This document shows positions 1 through 7,855 of a stretch of DNA of 10,831 bases, piece after piece; positions within the stretch are counted from its first letter, which is position 1; the number at the start of each line of letters is the position of its first letter. The translations under genes were made by a program, and so were the position numbers. Source of the stretch: Flavobacteriales bacterium (GTDB lineage: Bacteria; Bacteroidota; Bacteroidia; Flavobacteriales; Flavobacteriaceae). A model generated the notes under the pieces. It did no database searches, had not been told where the DNA came from, and saw only the letters and a program-made list of their open reading frames with translations. Location of the stretch: NCBI GenBank assembly GCA_002737105.1, contig NSHO01000051.1, positions 1-10,831 on the forward strand. The letters run 5' to 3'.

Positions 1-71
1 TTGGTAACATTTCTTTCATTAATAATAAATTTTTCATAATTTTTTGTTTTTAGTTAATAATAAATGTTAAT

Positions 72-102
72 TTGTTTTATCAAAGTTAAAATAATAATTT
101 TA
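72..102 (+). promoter_or_regulatory. Candidate promoter for the Brp/Blh gene
   Basis: TTG at 72-74 is followed after 20 nt by TAATTTTA at 95-102. This matches the Bacteroidota pattern TTG-N(17-23)-TAnnTTTG except for the final base (A instead of G). It would give a leader of about 40 nt before the ATG at 151. The surrounding DNA is so AT-rich that a chance match is quite possible. Nothing else was recognised in bases 1-150. Confidence 0.3.
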
Positions 103-150
103 AATAAACAAATATCTTGTTTATTAATTTAAAAATAAAGAGTAAACAAA

Positions 151-1056
151 ATGAATTTATTAAGTAAATTTTCAATAATTATTAGCTTTTTTAGTCTGTG
201 GTTATGTTCTTTTGTTTCAGTCGAAAACCAATTATTTATTGGGTTTGCTTTCATTTTAAGTTTTGGAATTTTGCATGGATCGAATGATATTTTTGTTTTA
301 AAAAAAATTTTGTTAAAAAGTGAAAATTTTTCTTTTTTTAAGATTTTATTACTTTATGTGTTATTTATTTTGTGTTGTATTTTATTATTTTATTATTTTC
401 CAATAATAATATTAGTATTATTTATACTATTTAGTGGTTATCATTTTGGAGAACAGCAACTAATATATTTAAATAATAAAACGGAAGCATCAAGTAACTT
501 ATTTTTACAGTCATTTCAAACACTATATGGGCTATTAATTTTATTCTTATTATTTGAGTTTCATAATAATGAAGTGATTTTGGTAATTTCAGATATTGCA
601 AAATTTAGACTTAATCCATTAGTTATAACTTATGGCTTATTAATAATAGTAATATTGTTCCTTGTTTTTTCTGTACAAATTTTAAAGACAAATAGTAATA
701 ATAGAAAATTGTTATTTAAAGAATTATTTTACTTGATAGTTTTTTCTATTATATTTAAGGTCTCTTCGTTAATTTGGGGATTTACTATTTATTTTGTAGT
801 TTGGCACAGTTTACCATCAATTATTAATCAGGTGAATTTTTTGTATGGAGAATTTTCTTTCATCAATTTTTTAAAATATTTTAAGACAGCACTTCCTTAT
901 TGGCTAATTTCTTTATTTGGTTTGGGTATGTTTTATTTTTTCTCTAGTGAATTGAAGTTGTTTAATTCATTATTTTTTAGTTTTTTAGCAGCAATTACAT
1001 TTCCGCATGTGCTTGTTATTTATAATATGATAAGAAAGTTTAAATATGCCAAGTAA
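151..1056 (+). CDS. blh: Brp/Blh-family membrane protein, putative beta-carotene 15,15'-dioxygenase
   Basis: This is a 301-residue integral membrane protein with about eight hydrophobic segments. It carries the spaced histidine motifs of the Brp/Blh family: GILHGSND (H42), SGYHFGEQQ (H98), VVWHSLPS (H219) and TFPHVLVI (H286). Known members cleave beta-carotene symmetrically into two retinals in the cytoplasmic membrane, using iron held by histidines, and supply chromophore to microbial rhodopsins. No rhodopsin or carotenoid gene is visible here, though the region upstream of the window is unknown. The motif around H219 lacks the second histidine four residues later (S223 instead), which differs from the histidine set I recall for the studied marine enzyme. 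The first motif reads LHGSND where PHGxxD is usual. The start follows an A-rich leader typical of the phylum. The family call is good. Enzymatic activity and substrate are inferred only from the family. Confidence 0.8.
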   Translation: MNLLSKFSIIISFFSLWLCSFVSVENQLFIGFAFILSFGILHGSNDIFVLKKILLKSENFSFFKILLLYVLFILCCILLFYYFPIIILVLFILFSGYHFGEQQLIYLNNKTEASSNLFLQSFQTLYGLLILFLLFEFHNNEVILVISDIAKFRLNPLVITYGLLIIVILFLVFSVQILKTNSNNRKLLFKELFYLIVFSIIFKVSSLIWGFTIYFVVWHSLPSIINQVNFLYGEFSFINFLKYFKTALPYWLISLFGLGMFYFFSSELKLFNSLFFSFLAAITFPHVLVIYNMIRKFKYAK

Positions 1057-1126
1057 TTTTTTTCTTGTTAATGTTTTCCTTTTTTAGTTTTTTTAATTTA
1101 TTGTTTCATTTAATAAAATTAAGTTT

Positions 1127-2008
1127 ATGAAAAAAATACAAACGTTACTCAACTTTTTTTTAAATGAAAAGTTCAAAGATAAGAGCGAGAAAGTCATCAT
1201 CTACATTTCAATTATTGCTTTTATTGGTCATTTACTTTTTATTTTCTTAAATAAAATTAATTTCATTCAACTTGAGCTAGTTACAAGTTTATATAATAAT
1301 CCCATAGCAGCTATATATACACCGTTTTCTTTTATACTTATTTACGAGGTGTATTTATTAGTATATTATCTTCCAAAATCTACAACTATATACATAGGTA
1401 AACAATATGAAATTATTTTGTTAATCATAATTAGAAGAATTTTTAAAGATATTTCAAATCTAGAATTAACAAGCAATTGGTTTGAAGTTAAGTACGATTT
1501 AATTTTTTTATATGATATTGTAGCCGTTGTAGTGTTGTTTTTTCTGATATTTATTTTTTACAGATTGAGTGATTTACAAAAAAAGGAGGCTGTCATAAAT
1601 GATAAAATTGAGCGATTTATAGGTATAAAGAAAGGAATTGCCTCTTTTTTGGTACCTATTTTATTGATTTTGTCCTTTTATAGTTTTTACGACTGGATTG
1701 TAAAAAGTTTCTTTTCTGTCAATGAATTAGTTTATAATTTTGATGATATTAATAAGATATTTTTTGAAGATTTCTTCACTGTATTAATTTTAGTAGATGT
1801 GTTAATTTTGCTGTTTTCATTTTTACATTCTGATAAGTTCAGTACAGTAATTAGAAACTCTGGTTTTATTATATCTACAATAATGATAAAGTTATCTTTT
1901 AATACGGAAGGGATATTGAATGATATTTTGTTAGTCTTTTCTGTAGTATTTGGAATATTAATTTTATTAATTCATAACAAATACGAAAAACTTAAAACGA
2001 ATATTTAG
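1127..2008 (+). CDS. Multi-pass membrane protein of unknown function
   Basis: This is a 293-residue very hydrophobic protein that I cannot assign to a family. Likely membrane segments lie near residues 22-41, 58-82, 93-103 (short), 124-145, 170-190, 213-233, 244-258 and 264-283. A charged cytosolic-looking loop sits at 147-168 (LQKKEAVINDKIERF). The most distinctive stretch is at 79-110. It combines YYLPKSTTIYIGKQYE with a basic IIRRIFKDI element directly after a hydrophobic run, and could be a conserved functional loop. No signal peptide, catalytic motif or cofactor site is visible. It lies 70 bp after the Brp/Blh gene on the same strand, so co-transcription is possible. It is followed 14 bp later by a strong terminator, making it the last gene of its unit. 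Codon use is extremely AT-rich, like its upstream neighbour. Confidence 0.75.
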   Translation: MKKIQTLLNFFLNEKFKDKSEKVIIYISIIAFIGHLLFIFLNKINFIQLELVTSLYNNPIAAIYTPFSFILIYEVYLLVYYLPKSTTIYIGKQYEIILLIIIRRIFKDISNLELTSNWFEVKYDLIFLYDIVAVVVLFFLIFIFYRLSDLQKKEAVINDKIERFIGIKKGIASFLVPILLILSFYSFYDWIVKSFFSVNELVYNFDDINKIFFEDFFTVLILVDVLILLFSFLHSDKFSTVIRNSGFIISTIMIKLSFNTEGILNDILLVFSVVFGILILLIHNKYEKLKTNI

Positions 2009-2022
2009 ATTTATTGAAAATA

Positions 2023-2054
2023 AAAAAACCGAGTAAGAAATTACTCGGTTTTTT
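2023..2054. terminator. Bidirectional intrinsic terminator between convergent genes
   Basis: A perfect 14-bp inverted repeat (AAAAAACCGAGTAA at 2023-2036, TTACTCGGTTTTTT at 2041-2054) encloses a GAAA tetraloop at 2037-2040. The core CCGAGTAA stem is flanked by an A-run on one side and a T-run on the other, so the same hairpin can end transcription from both directions. It serves the membrane-protein gene ending at 2008 (+) and dnaK ending at 2107 (-). Confidence 0.92.
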
Positions 2055-2065
2055 ATTATCTAATT

Positions 2066-2107
2066 CGTAAATCTTACATCGTAAATCTTACATCGTAAAT
2101 CGTAAAT
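2066..2107. repeat. 7-bp tandem array at the 3' end of dnaK
   Basis: Six heptads in a row read CGTAAAT, CTTACAT, CGTAAAT, CTTACAT, CGTAAAT, CGTAAAT on the + strand. The array therefore has a 7-bp unit and, over most of its length, a 14-bp super-unit. It touches the dnaK stop codon, which is read on the - strand at 2107-2109. The same CGTAAAT heptad recurs in the array at 9546-9625. TAA codons fall in all three + strand frames. Confidence 0.9.
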
Positions 2108-3987
2108 TATTTTACTTCTTCAAATTCTACATCTTGCGTGGTATCACCTGAAGCTTGTGGCTCTGCTTGCGCAGCTCCTTGAGCGTCTCCAGTGTTGTAC
2201 ATTTCGGCAGATGCGTTTGTCCAAGCTGTATTAATTTTCTCTAAAGCAGGCGTAATTGCAGCCACATCTTTTGCTTCGTAAGCCATTTTTAATTCAATTA
2301 AAGCTAAGTTAATGGCTGTTTTATTATCTTCAGATAATTTTTCACCAAATTCAGCTAATTGTTTTTCCGTTTGGAAAATCATAGAATCTGCTTCATTTAC
2401 TTTATCTGCAGTTTCTTTAGCAATTTTATCTGATTCAGCGTTTAATTCCGCATCTTTTTTCATTCTTTCAATTTCTTCAGCTGTTAAACCAGAAGATGCT
2501 TCGATACGAATATCGTGAGATTTTCCAGTTCCTTTATCAGTTGCAGAAACTTTAATGATACCGTTGGCATCAATATCAAAAGTTACTTCAATTTGAGGAA
2601 TTCCTCTTGCTGCTGGTGGAATACCATCTAAGTGGAAACGACCAATAGTTTTGTTGTCTGCCGCCATTGTTCTTTCACCTTGAATAACATGAATTTCAAC
2701 ACTTGGTTGGTTATCTGCTGCAGTTGAGAAAACTTGCGATTTTTTTGTTGGGATAGTGGTGTTAGACTCAATTAATTTTGTCATTACGTTACCCATAGTT
2801 TCAATTCCTAATGATAAAGGTGTAACGTCTAATAACAATACATCTTTTACATCACCAGTTAAAACTCCACCTTGAATGGCTGCACCAATAGCTACAACTT
2901 CATCAGGATTTACTCCTTTTGATGGTTTTTTACCGAAGAATTTCTCCACTTTTTCTTGGATAACTGGGATCCGAGTAGAACCTCCAACTAAGATAACTTC
3001 ATCAATATCAGAAACTGATAAACCAGCATCTTTTAAAGCTTTAACAACTGGTTCCATTGAACGCTTGATTAAAGAATCAGCCAATTGTTCAAATTTAGCA
3101 CGTGTTAATGTTTGTACCAAGTGCTTTGGTCCAGATGCCGTAGCTGTTACGTATGGTAAGTTAATTTCTGTTTGAGCAGAAGCAGATAATTCAATCTTAG
3201 CTTTTTCAGCAGCTTCTTTTAAACGTTGTAACGCAGTTGGGTCTTTTCTTAAATCTAAACCTTCAGCAGCTTTAAAGTCGTTCGCTAACCAGTCGATAAT
3301 TACTTGGTCAAAATCGTCTCCACCTAAGTGCGTGTCTCCGTTAGTAGATAATACTTCAAAAACGCCATCTCCTAGTTCAAGGATAGAAATATCAAAAGTT
3401 CCACCACCTAAATCGAATACTGCAATTTTTTGATCCGTACCTTGTTTGTCTAATCCGTAAGCTAATGCCGCAGCAGTTGGCTCATTGATAATTCTCATTA
3501 CTTTTAAACCTGCAATTTCACCAGCTTCTTTAGTTGCTTGACGTTGTGCATCGTTAAAATATGCAGGAACAGTGATAACTGCTTCTGAAACTGAATGACC
3601 TAAATAGTCTTCAGCAGTTTTTTTCATTTTTTGCAAAGTCATTGCAGATAATTCTTGTGGCGTGTATAAACGACCATCAATATCAACACGTGGCGTGTCG
3701 TTATCACCTTTAACTACTTTGTAAGCAACAGTAGAAGCTTCTTTAGCACTTTCCGAGTACTTGTTACCCATAAATCTTTTGATAGATGCAATAGTTTTAG
3801 TTGGGTTAGTTACCGCTTGTCTTTTTGCAGCATCACCAATTTTAATTTCTCCACCTTCTACAAATGCAATTACAGATGGTGTTGTTCTTTTTCCTTCTGC
3901 ATTAGCAATTACAACTGGTTCTCCACCTTCCATTACAGAAACACAAGAATTGGTTGTACCTAAATCGATTCCAATAATCTTACTCAT
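2107..3987 (-). CDS. dnaK: Molecular chaperone DnaK (Hsp70)
   Basis: This is a complete 626-residue Hsp70 that binds and releases exposed hydrophobic segments of client proteins in an ATP-driven cycle, normally with DnaJ and GrpE. The actin-like nucleotide-binding domain runs to about residue 380. It contains the phosphate-1 motif [11 protein letters not shown] (6-16), the phosphate-2 motif [11 protein letters not shown] (191-201) and the adenosine motif VGGSTRIP (334-341). The conserved interdomain linker DVLLLDVTP is at 382-390. A beta-sandwich substrate domain and helical lid follow, with an Ala/Gln-rich disordered tail ending in VEFEEVK, as in bacterial DnaK. grpE and dnaJ are not adjacent, so dnaK appears to stand alone. 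The gene is divergent from a DEAD-box helicase across a 256-bp gap. No TAnnTTTG box is visible on its side of the gap, but a sigma-54-like sequence is. It ends into a shared terminator and a 7-bp array. Confidence 0.99.
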   Translation of the reverse strand: MSKIIGIDLGTTNSCVSVMEGGEPVVIANAEGKRTTPSVIAFVEGGEIKIGDAAKRQAVTNPTKTIASIKRFMGNKYSESAKEASTVAYKVVKGDNDTPRVDIDGRLYTPQELSAMTLQKMKKTAEDYLGHSVSEAVITVPAYFNDAQRQATKEAGEIAGLKVMRIINEPTAAALAYGLDKQGTDQKIAVFDLGGGTFDISILELGDGVFEVLSTNGDTHLGGDDFDQVIIDWLANDFKAAEGLDLRKDPTALQRLKEAAEKAKIELSASAQTEINLPYVTATASGPKHLVQTLTRAKFEQLADSLIKRSMEPVVKALKDAGLSVSDIDEVILVGGSTRIPVIQEKVEKFFGKKPSKGVNPDEVVAIGAAIQGGVLTGDVKDVLLLDVTPLSLGIETMGNVMTKLIESNTTIPTKKSQVFSTAADNQPSVEIHVIQGERTMAADNKTIGRFHLDGIPPAARGIPQIEVTFDIDANGIIKVSATDKGTGKSHDIRIEASSGLTAEEIERMKKDAELNAESDKIAKETADKVNEADSMIFQTEKQLAEFGEKLSEDNKTAINLALIELKMAYEAKDVAAITPALEKINTAWTNASAEMYNTGDAQGAAQAEPQASGDTTQDVEFEEVK

Positions 3988-4040
3988 TTTATTTAATTTT
4001 AAATTTTATTCGGTTTATTTTTTAAACTCTTTTTGGATAA

Positions 4041-4057
4041 GTCAAGTTTTGTGCCAA
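4041..4057 (-). promoter_or_regulatory. Sigma-54-like -24/-12 sequence upstream of dnaK
   Basis: Read on the - strand, the sequence is TTGGCACAAAACTTGAC. It matches the -24 element TTGGCAC exactly. The GG is followed after the required 10 nt by TTGA, where the -12 consensus is TTGC, so the key C is missing. The inferred start site would lie near 4030, leaving a leader of about 40 nt before the dnaK ATG. No housekeeping TAnnTTTG box was found on the - strand between 3988 and 4200, which strengthens the candidate. It remains a single-site pattern match. Confidence 0.4.
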
Positions 4058-4110
4058 GTTACCTTACCCATATGATTTGTCAGTATTTCATTTTTCACGG
4101 TCATAATATC

Positions 4111-4123
4111 TGACATTGTGTCA
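4111..4123. promoter_or_regulatory. Dyad TGACA-N3-TGTCA, candidate activator site for dnaK
   Basis: TGACATTGTGTCA is a perfect 5-bp inverted repeat around a 3-bp centre. Its centre is about 75 bp upstream of the -12 element of the sigma-54-like sequence, a distance typical of enhancer-binding activators. Related half-sites flank it: TGTCAG at 4079-4084 and CTGTCA near 4152-4157. Binding by any regulator is inferred. Confidence 0.35.
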
Positions 4124-4194
4124 TTTGATTTACCCCTAACTTGTTGGTAATCTGTCAAAATTCATAGGTAATTCATAAATTAAGCAAATCAAAA

Positions 4195-4226
4195 TTCACT
4201 ATTCCACATTCAAAGTTGTATCTTTG
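4195..4226 (+). promoter_or_regulatory. Candidate promoter for the DEAD-box helicase
   Basis: TATCTTTG at 4219-4226 is an exact TAnnTTTG -7 box of the Bacteroidota housekeeping sigma factor. The -33 element is poor (TTC at 4195-4197, 21 nt upstream). The -7 box ends only 17 nt before the ATG at 4244, so the transcript leader would be very short. The same TATCTTTG lies at a similar distance upstream of sdaA. Confidence 0.5.
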
Positions 4227-4243
4227 CCGTTCAAAATACAAAT

Positions 4244-5560
4244 ATGACATTTCAAGATTTAAATTTACATAGAAATATACTTCAGGTTTTAGAAGAAGAA
4301 AAATATATTACGCCAACACCTATACAACAGCAAGCCATTCCTGTTATTTTAGAAGAACATGATTTGGTAGGTTGTGCACAAACTGGAACCGGAAAAACTG
4401 GTGCATTCGCCATTCCAATTTTAAATTATTTACATCCAATTGTAGGTTCTAAAACGAAACGAAAAGTTATTAGAACTTTAGTTTTGGCACCAACACGAGA
4501 GTTAGCTCATCAAATACAAGATAGTTTTGCCACTTATGGAAAATACATGAATACCAAATCGATGGTAATTTATGGTGGTGTTAGTCAAGTACCTCAAGTG
4601 CAACAATTAAAAGATGGTGTGGATATATTAATTGCTACTCCAGGTCGCTTTTTAGACTTAAACAAGCAAGGCTATTTGGATATGGATAACTTACATCATT
4701 TGGTGATTGATGAAGCAGATCAAATGTTAGATATGGGTTTTATTAATGATGTGAAGAAAATCATTAAACTAATTCCAGAAAATCGTCAAACATTATTGTT
4801 TTCTGCAACGATGCCAGTTGCGATTAGAGAATTAGCTGATCAGTTTTTGAAAAAACCTAAATACGTTTCGGTAGCGCCTATTTCAAGCACAGCAGAACGC
4901 GTGAACCAAAAAGTATACATGGTTCAGAAAGAAGACAAACGAAAATTACTGATTCATTTAATTGAAGAAGAAAATATAAATAATGTGTTGGTTTTTGTAA
5001 GAACTAAGCACAGTGCCGATAATGTGGTAAAAGCATTAAAAGTAAAGAACATTTCTGCGGAAGCTATTCACGGAAACAAATCTCAAAATAACAGAATTAA
5101 AACCTTAGACGGATTTAAAAGTCAAGAAATCTCCGTTTTAGTGGCGACAGACATTGCCGCTCGTGGAATTGATATCGATTTGTTACCTTATGTAATCAAT
5201 TTCGATTTGCCAAATATTCCTGAAACCTATGTGCACCGAATTGGTAGAACAGGTAGAGCTGGAAATGAAGGTTTAGCGATTTCTTTTTGTGGAAAAGATG
5301 AATTACCATTTTGGAAAGACATTGAGAAACTTACGCGTCAGCAAATTAAAGTCGTAAAAGAAAATCCGTATCCTTACAGAGAATTTACGGAAGACGAATT
5401 AAAAAATAAAGAAACGGATACCCGTGGCGATAGAAGAAATCCTAGGCCAAAACAAAATAACACACCAAAAACTCCAAAAGCAGCAAAATCTACAAACACA
5501 GATACTACGAATTCAAGAAAATCCGATGCTTCTAAACAGAATAAGAAGCGTTGGTATTAG
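4244..5560 (+). CDS. rhlE: DEAD-box ATP-dependent RNA helicase, RhlE-like
   Basis: This is a complete 438-residue superfamily 2 RNA helicase, which unwinds short RNA duplexes and remodels RNA-protein complexes using ATP. All core motifs are present in order: Q motif with F3 and TPIQQQ (25-30), AQTGTGKT (45-52), PTRELA (83-88), GG (111-112), TPGR (132-135), DEAD (156-159), SAT (187-189), ATDIAARGID (301-310) and HRIGRTGRAG (331-340). Residues from about 385 form a low-complexity Lys/Thr/Asn/Ser-rich basic tail ending in KKRWY, probably a nonspecific RNA-binding extension. Sequence style fits the RhlE group, whose members act in ribosome assembly and RNA decay, but RhlE, SrmB and CsdA types cannot be cleanly separated by eye. 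It is divergent from dnaK. A 7-bp tandem array starts 3 bp after its stop codon. Confidence 0.97.
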   Translation: MTFQDLNLHRNILQVLEEEKYITPTPIQQQAIPVILEEHDLVGCAQTGTGKTGAFAIPILNYLHPIVGSKTKRKVIRTLVLAPTRELAHQIQDSFATYGKYMNTKSMVIYGGVSQVPQVQQLKDGVDILIATPGRFLDLNKQGYLDMDNLHHLVIDEADQMLDMGFINDVKKIIKLIPENRQTLLFSATMPVAIRELADQFLKKPKYVSVAPISSTAERVNQKVYMVQKEDKRKLLIHLIEEENINNVLVFVRTKHSADNVVKALKVKNISAEAIHGNKSQNNRIKTLDGFKSQEISVLVATDIAARGIDIDLLPYVINFDLPNIPETYVHRIGRTGRAGNEGLAISFCGKDELPFWKDIEKLTRQQIKVVKENPYPYREFTEDELKNKETDTRGDRRNPRPKQNNTPKTPKAAKSTNTDTTNSRKSDASKQNKKRWY

Positions 5561-5562
5561 TT

Positions 5563-5591
5563 GGGTTAAGGGTTAAGGGTAAAAGGGATAA
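5563..5591. repeat. GGG-led heptad array after the helicase gene
   Basis: Units read GGGTTAA, GGGTTAA, GGGTAAAA (8 bp) and GGGATAA. The array starts 3 bp after the helicase stop codon and fills most of the 34-bp gap to the convergent small membrane-protein gene. The unit differs in sequence from the other arrays in the window but has the same basic length. Confidence 0.8.
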
Positions 5592-5617
5592 GTTCTATGG
5601 AATTTGTTCCTTTTTTT
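5581..5617 (+). terminator. Weak possible terminator of the helicase gene
   Basis: GGAA-TTTG-TTCC at 5599-5610 is followed by seven T residues, and AAAAGG at 5581-5586 could alternatively pair with CCTTTT at 5609-5614. The stems are short. The hairpin overlaps the last codons of the convergent gene on the - strand, so the T-run may simply reflect its lysine codons. Confidence 0.25.
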
Positions 5618-6089
5618 GTTTTAACAAATACAACATATAAAAATTAGAAAGTAATAGAAGATAAAATCCGATTTTTATTTGTCCAAATCTATCCAGCCAA
5701 ACGAACATATTTGAAATAACTATTAAAATAACAAACGAAATATTTAAAATATAAATCCAAGTTGTTTTTAATAATTGATTTTTGAAGATTCTAATTGCTC
5801 CAATAATTGAAGAAATAATGAGTAAGGATGAAAAAATCATTGAGAAAATTAAAGCAATTTCTTCTTTTTTATATTTAATTTCTTCTTTTTTATTTTTAAG
5901 GAATAGCTCATTAATTTGATAAGATAAATCAAATACATTTTCTGATTCTTCAGTAAAGTAGACTTTTAGTTCATTGGACTTACCTGCTGTTGCTCCTTCT
6001 TCAATTTTAGTAAACCCATCACATTGCTTAATAAACGGACAAAAAAGTAATAAAACTATAATAACGGAAACAAATCTTAGCTTTTTCAT
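5595..6089 (-). CDS. Small four-helix membrane protein of unknown function
   Basis: This is a 164-residue protein I do not recognise. An N-terminal hydrophobic segment (about 5-21) is followed by FCPFIKQCDG with two cysteines (C17, C23). The second lies just outside the membrane. It does not fit a lipobox, because FIKQC lacks the small residues before Cys. An exposed region of about 55 residues follows, then three membrane helices near 80-99, 109-131 and 141-156 and a short lysine-rich tail. The two cysteines and a long first loop suggest an anchored extracytoplasmic domain. No catalytic motif is visible. An in-frame 7-residue duplication (KKEEIKY 67-73, KKEEIAL 74-80) sits just before the second helix. 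The gene is convergent with the helicase and divergent from sdaA, hence probably transcribed alone. Confidence 0.75.
   Translation of the reverse strand: MKKLRFVSVIIVLLLFCPFIKQCDGFTKIEEGATAGKSNELKVYFTEESENVFDLSYQINELFLKNKKEEIKYKKEEIALIFSMIFSSLLIISSIIGAIRIFKNQLLKTTWIYILNISFVILIVISNMFVWLDRFGQIKIGFYLLLLSNFYMLYLLKQKKEQIP
5856..5893. repeat. In-frame direct duplication inside the small membrane-protein gene
   Basis: A 17-bp sequence, AATTTCTTCTTTTTTAT on the + strand, occurs at 5856-5872 and again at 5877-5893, with a 21-bp period. Because 21 is divisible by three it adds exactly seven residues (KKEEI-type) without breaking the frame. It looks like a slippage product. Confidence 0.85.
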
Positions 6090-6172
6090 AAGAATAAATT
6101 TTACATTTCATTCAGTTTCAAATTTTATGCCAAATAAATAACAATTAAAATCTATTTTTTCTCATCTATTTT

Positions 6173-6202
6173 CTGTTTTCTATTTTCTAAATTTTATCTT
6201 TG
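6173..6202 (+). promoter_or_regulatory. Candidate promoter for sdaA
   Basis: TATCTTTG at 6195-6202 is an exact TAnnTTTG -7 box. CTG at 6173-6175 stands in for TTG at a 19-nt spacing. The box ends 20 nt before the ATG at 6223, implying a leader of about 14 nt. Confidence 0.5.
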
Positions 6203-6222
6203 CTACTATAACGATTTAGTTT

Positions 6223-7638
6223 ATGGAATGTATTTCAGTTTTTGATATGTTAAAAATAGGCGTAGGGCCTTCAAGTTCACACACTTTAGGACCCTGGCGT
6301 GCTGCAGAACAATTTTTAGCCGAATTAAGAAATCAGAATATAATTAATGATGTACATCGTGTAAAAGTCGATTTGTATGGGTCACTTTCTTTAACAGGAA
6401 AAGGCCATGCTACAGATTTAGCTGTGATGTTGGGTTTAAGTGGCGCCGATCCAGAATTAGTCCCAATTGACGACATTGCCTCTATAATTGAGGATATCAA
6501 AACTAGTAATGAATTGATTTTAGATAACGAATTCAAGATTCATTTTAACGTGGTTTCAGATATCTTTTTCAATAAGAATTTTTTACCCTTTCATGCCAAC
6601 GGAATGGTGTTCACAGCGTTTACAAATGATGCTGAATATAGTTCAATTTTTTATTCTATTGGAGGTGGTTTTGTGGTTAAGGAAGAAGATGCGGATTCAA
6701 AATCAGAAGAAAAAGGTGCTTTTCCTTTTCCGATTGACAAGGGTGTTGAATTACTGGCATTTTGTGATTCAGAAAGCAAATTGGTTTCTGAAATCGTTTA
6801 TGAAAATGAAAAATCTTTGCGTTCCGAAGAAGTAATTCATAACGAATTAATGCGAATTTGGCATACTATGTTAGAATGTATGTACATTGGCGCACATACC
6901 GATGGTATTTTACCTGGTGGATTAAACGTGAAGCGAAGAGCGTACGACATGCATACCAATTTAATTGGAATTGCCAATTATAATTCGCCACAAGAATGGT
7001 TAACTTGTATACGTCAAACAGAGGTGAAATTCCGTCAAATATTAAAATGGGTTTCCTGTTTTGCATTGGCAGTAAATGAAGTAAATGCTTCTTTAGGGCG
7101 AGTAGTAACAGCACCTACCAATGGAAGTGCAGGCGTTATTCCGGCTGTTTTGATGTATTATTTAGTCATTGAAAATCATTATGCTGGCGAAAAAGAAATC
7201 AAACAATTTTTAATGGTAGCAGGACAAATTGGTAGTATCTTCAAAAAAGGTGCTACAATTTCAGCCGCAATGGGAGGTTGTCAAGCAGAAATTGGCGTTT
7301 CCTCAGCTATGGCTGCTGCGGCGTTGTGCGAATTAATGGGCGGTACGCCAGACCAAGTCTTAGTTGCCGCTGAAATAGCCATGGAACATCATTTAGGTAT
7401 GACTTGTGACCCTATTGGTGGCTTGGTGCAAGTACCTTGTATAGAACGCAATACTATGGGTGCGATAAAAGCCATACACGCTGCTGAATTGGCTTTAGAA
7501 ACAGATGCTAAAAATGTGTTGGTGCCTTTAGATAAAGTAGTGGCAACAATGTGGGAAACCGCAAAAGATATGAATTCAAAATATAAAGAAACTTCTGAAG
7601 GTGGTTTGGCTATTGGAGTAGGTTTGGCTGATTGTTAA
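6223..7638 (+). CDS. sdaA: L-serine dehydratase (L-serine ammonia-lyase), iron-sulfur type
   Basis: This is a complete 471-residue single-chain enzyme that deaminates L-serine to pyruvate and ammonia in the cytosol, using a [4Fe-4S] cluster instead of pyridoxal phosphate. The beta-domain signature [20 protein letters not shown] occupies residues 5-24. The catalytic alpha domain contains TAPTNGSAG (297-305) and the three cluster cysteines C353 (GGCQAEIG), C395 (MTCDPIGG) and C406 (VPCIERN). The protein ends exactly in a cysteine (GLADC, C471). In the Legionella enzyme the terminal cysteine folds into the active site as the fourth cluster ligand and is displaced by substrate, and the same is likely here. 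Both domains are fused, unlike the two-subunit Gram-positive form. It has its own TAnnTTTG promoter, and a 252-bp gap with a 9-bp repeat follows it. Family assignment is firm. Confidence 0.98.
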   Translation: MECISVFDMLKIGVGPSSSHTLGPWRAAEQFLAELRNQNIINDVHRVKVDLYGSLSLTGKGHATDLAVMLGLSGADPELVPIDDIASIIEDIKTSNELILDNEFKIHFNVVSDIFFNKNFLPFHANGMVFTAFTNDAEYSSIFYSIGGGFVVKEEDADSKSEEKGAFPFPIDKGVELLAFCDSESKLVSEIVYENEKSLRSEEVIHNELMRIWHTMLECMYIGAHTDGILPGGLNVKRRAYDMHTNLIGIANYNSPQEWLTCIRQTEVKFRQILKWVSCFALAVNEVNASLGRVVTAPTNGSAGVIPAVLMYYLVIENHYAGEKEIKQFLMVAGQIGSIFKKGATISAAMGGCQAEIGVSSAMAAAALCELMGGTPDQVLVAAEIAMEHHLGMTCDPIGGLVQVPCIERNTMGAIKAIHAAELALETDAKNVLVPLDKVVATMWETAKDMNSKYKETSEGGLAIGVGLADC

Positions 7639-7650
7639 TTTTGATAAGTA

Positions 7651-7677
7651 CACAGATTTAGCAGATTTATTTGATTT
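7651..7677. repeat. Degenerate 9-bp tandem repeat after sdaA
   Basis: Three units, CACAGATTT, AGCAGATTT and ATTTGATTT, follow each other starting 13 bp after the sdaA stop codon. The unit ends in GATTT each time. This array has a 9-bp period, unlike the 7-bp arrays elsewhere in the window. Confidence 0.55.
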
Positions 7678-7817
7678 CTTTTCTCTTCTAGTTTCAATAA
7701 TGTGAACAATTTTCCAACTCTTATTTTCAACAACCAAAAAATAGTAAAATAAATAATTGTCTCATAGTGGTTTCATTTATTTATTGTTATTAAATGTAGA
7801 AAAATTGTTACATATCA

Positions 7818-7825
7818 TATCTTTA
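7818..7825 (+). promoter_or_regulatory. Candidate -7 box for panB
   Basis: TATCTTTA matches TAnnTTTG except for the last base. No good TTG lies at a proper distance: the nearest, at 7805-7807, is only 10 nt upstream. If real, the panB leader would be about 60 nt long and would contain the 14-bp duplication at 7856-7883. No other clear element was seen between 7639 and 7890. Confidence 0.25.
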
Positions 7826-7855
7826 CATTAATTTTACAAAATATTTATTTCGGTA

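Noticed and set aside
151..2008. Very AT-rich left end as a horizontally acquired island
   Set aside because: Most of the bias can come from codons for Phe, Leu, Ile, Asn and Lys in membrane proteins. No integrase, tRNA or boundary repeat is seen, so transfer is not supported.
2066..2107. CRISPR-like interpretation of the CGTAAAT/CTTACAT array and of 9546-9625
   Set aside because: The units are 7-14 bp with no unique spacers of 25-40 bp and no cas genes nearby. These are short tandem repeats.
2312..4075. Open frames on the + strand opposite dnaK (2312-2518, 2876-3175, 3761-4075)
   Set aside because: They lie antisense to a complete, highly conserved dnaK, and their residues follow its codon pattern.
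6333..7114. Open frames inside sdaA on both strands (6333-6536, 6593-6835, 6866-7114)
   Set aside because: sdaA is intact and full length in its own frame. These have no start context or recognisable domains.
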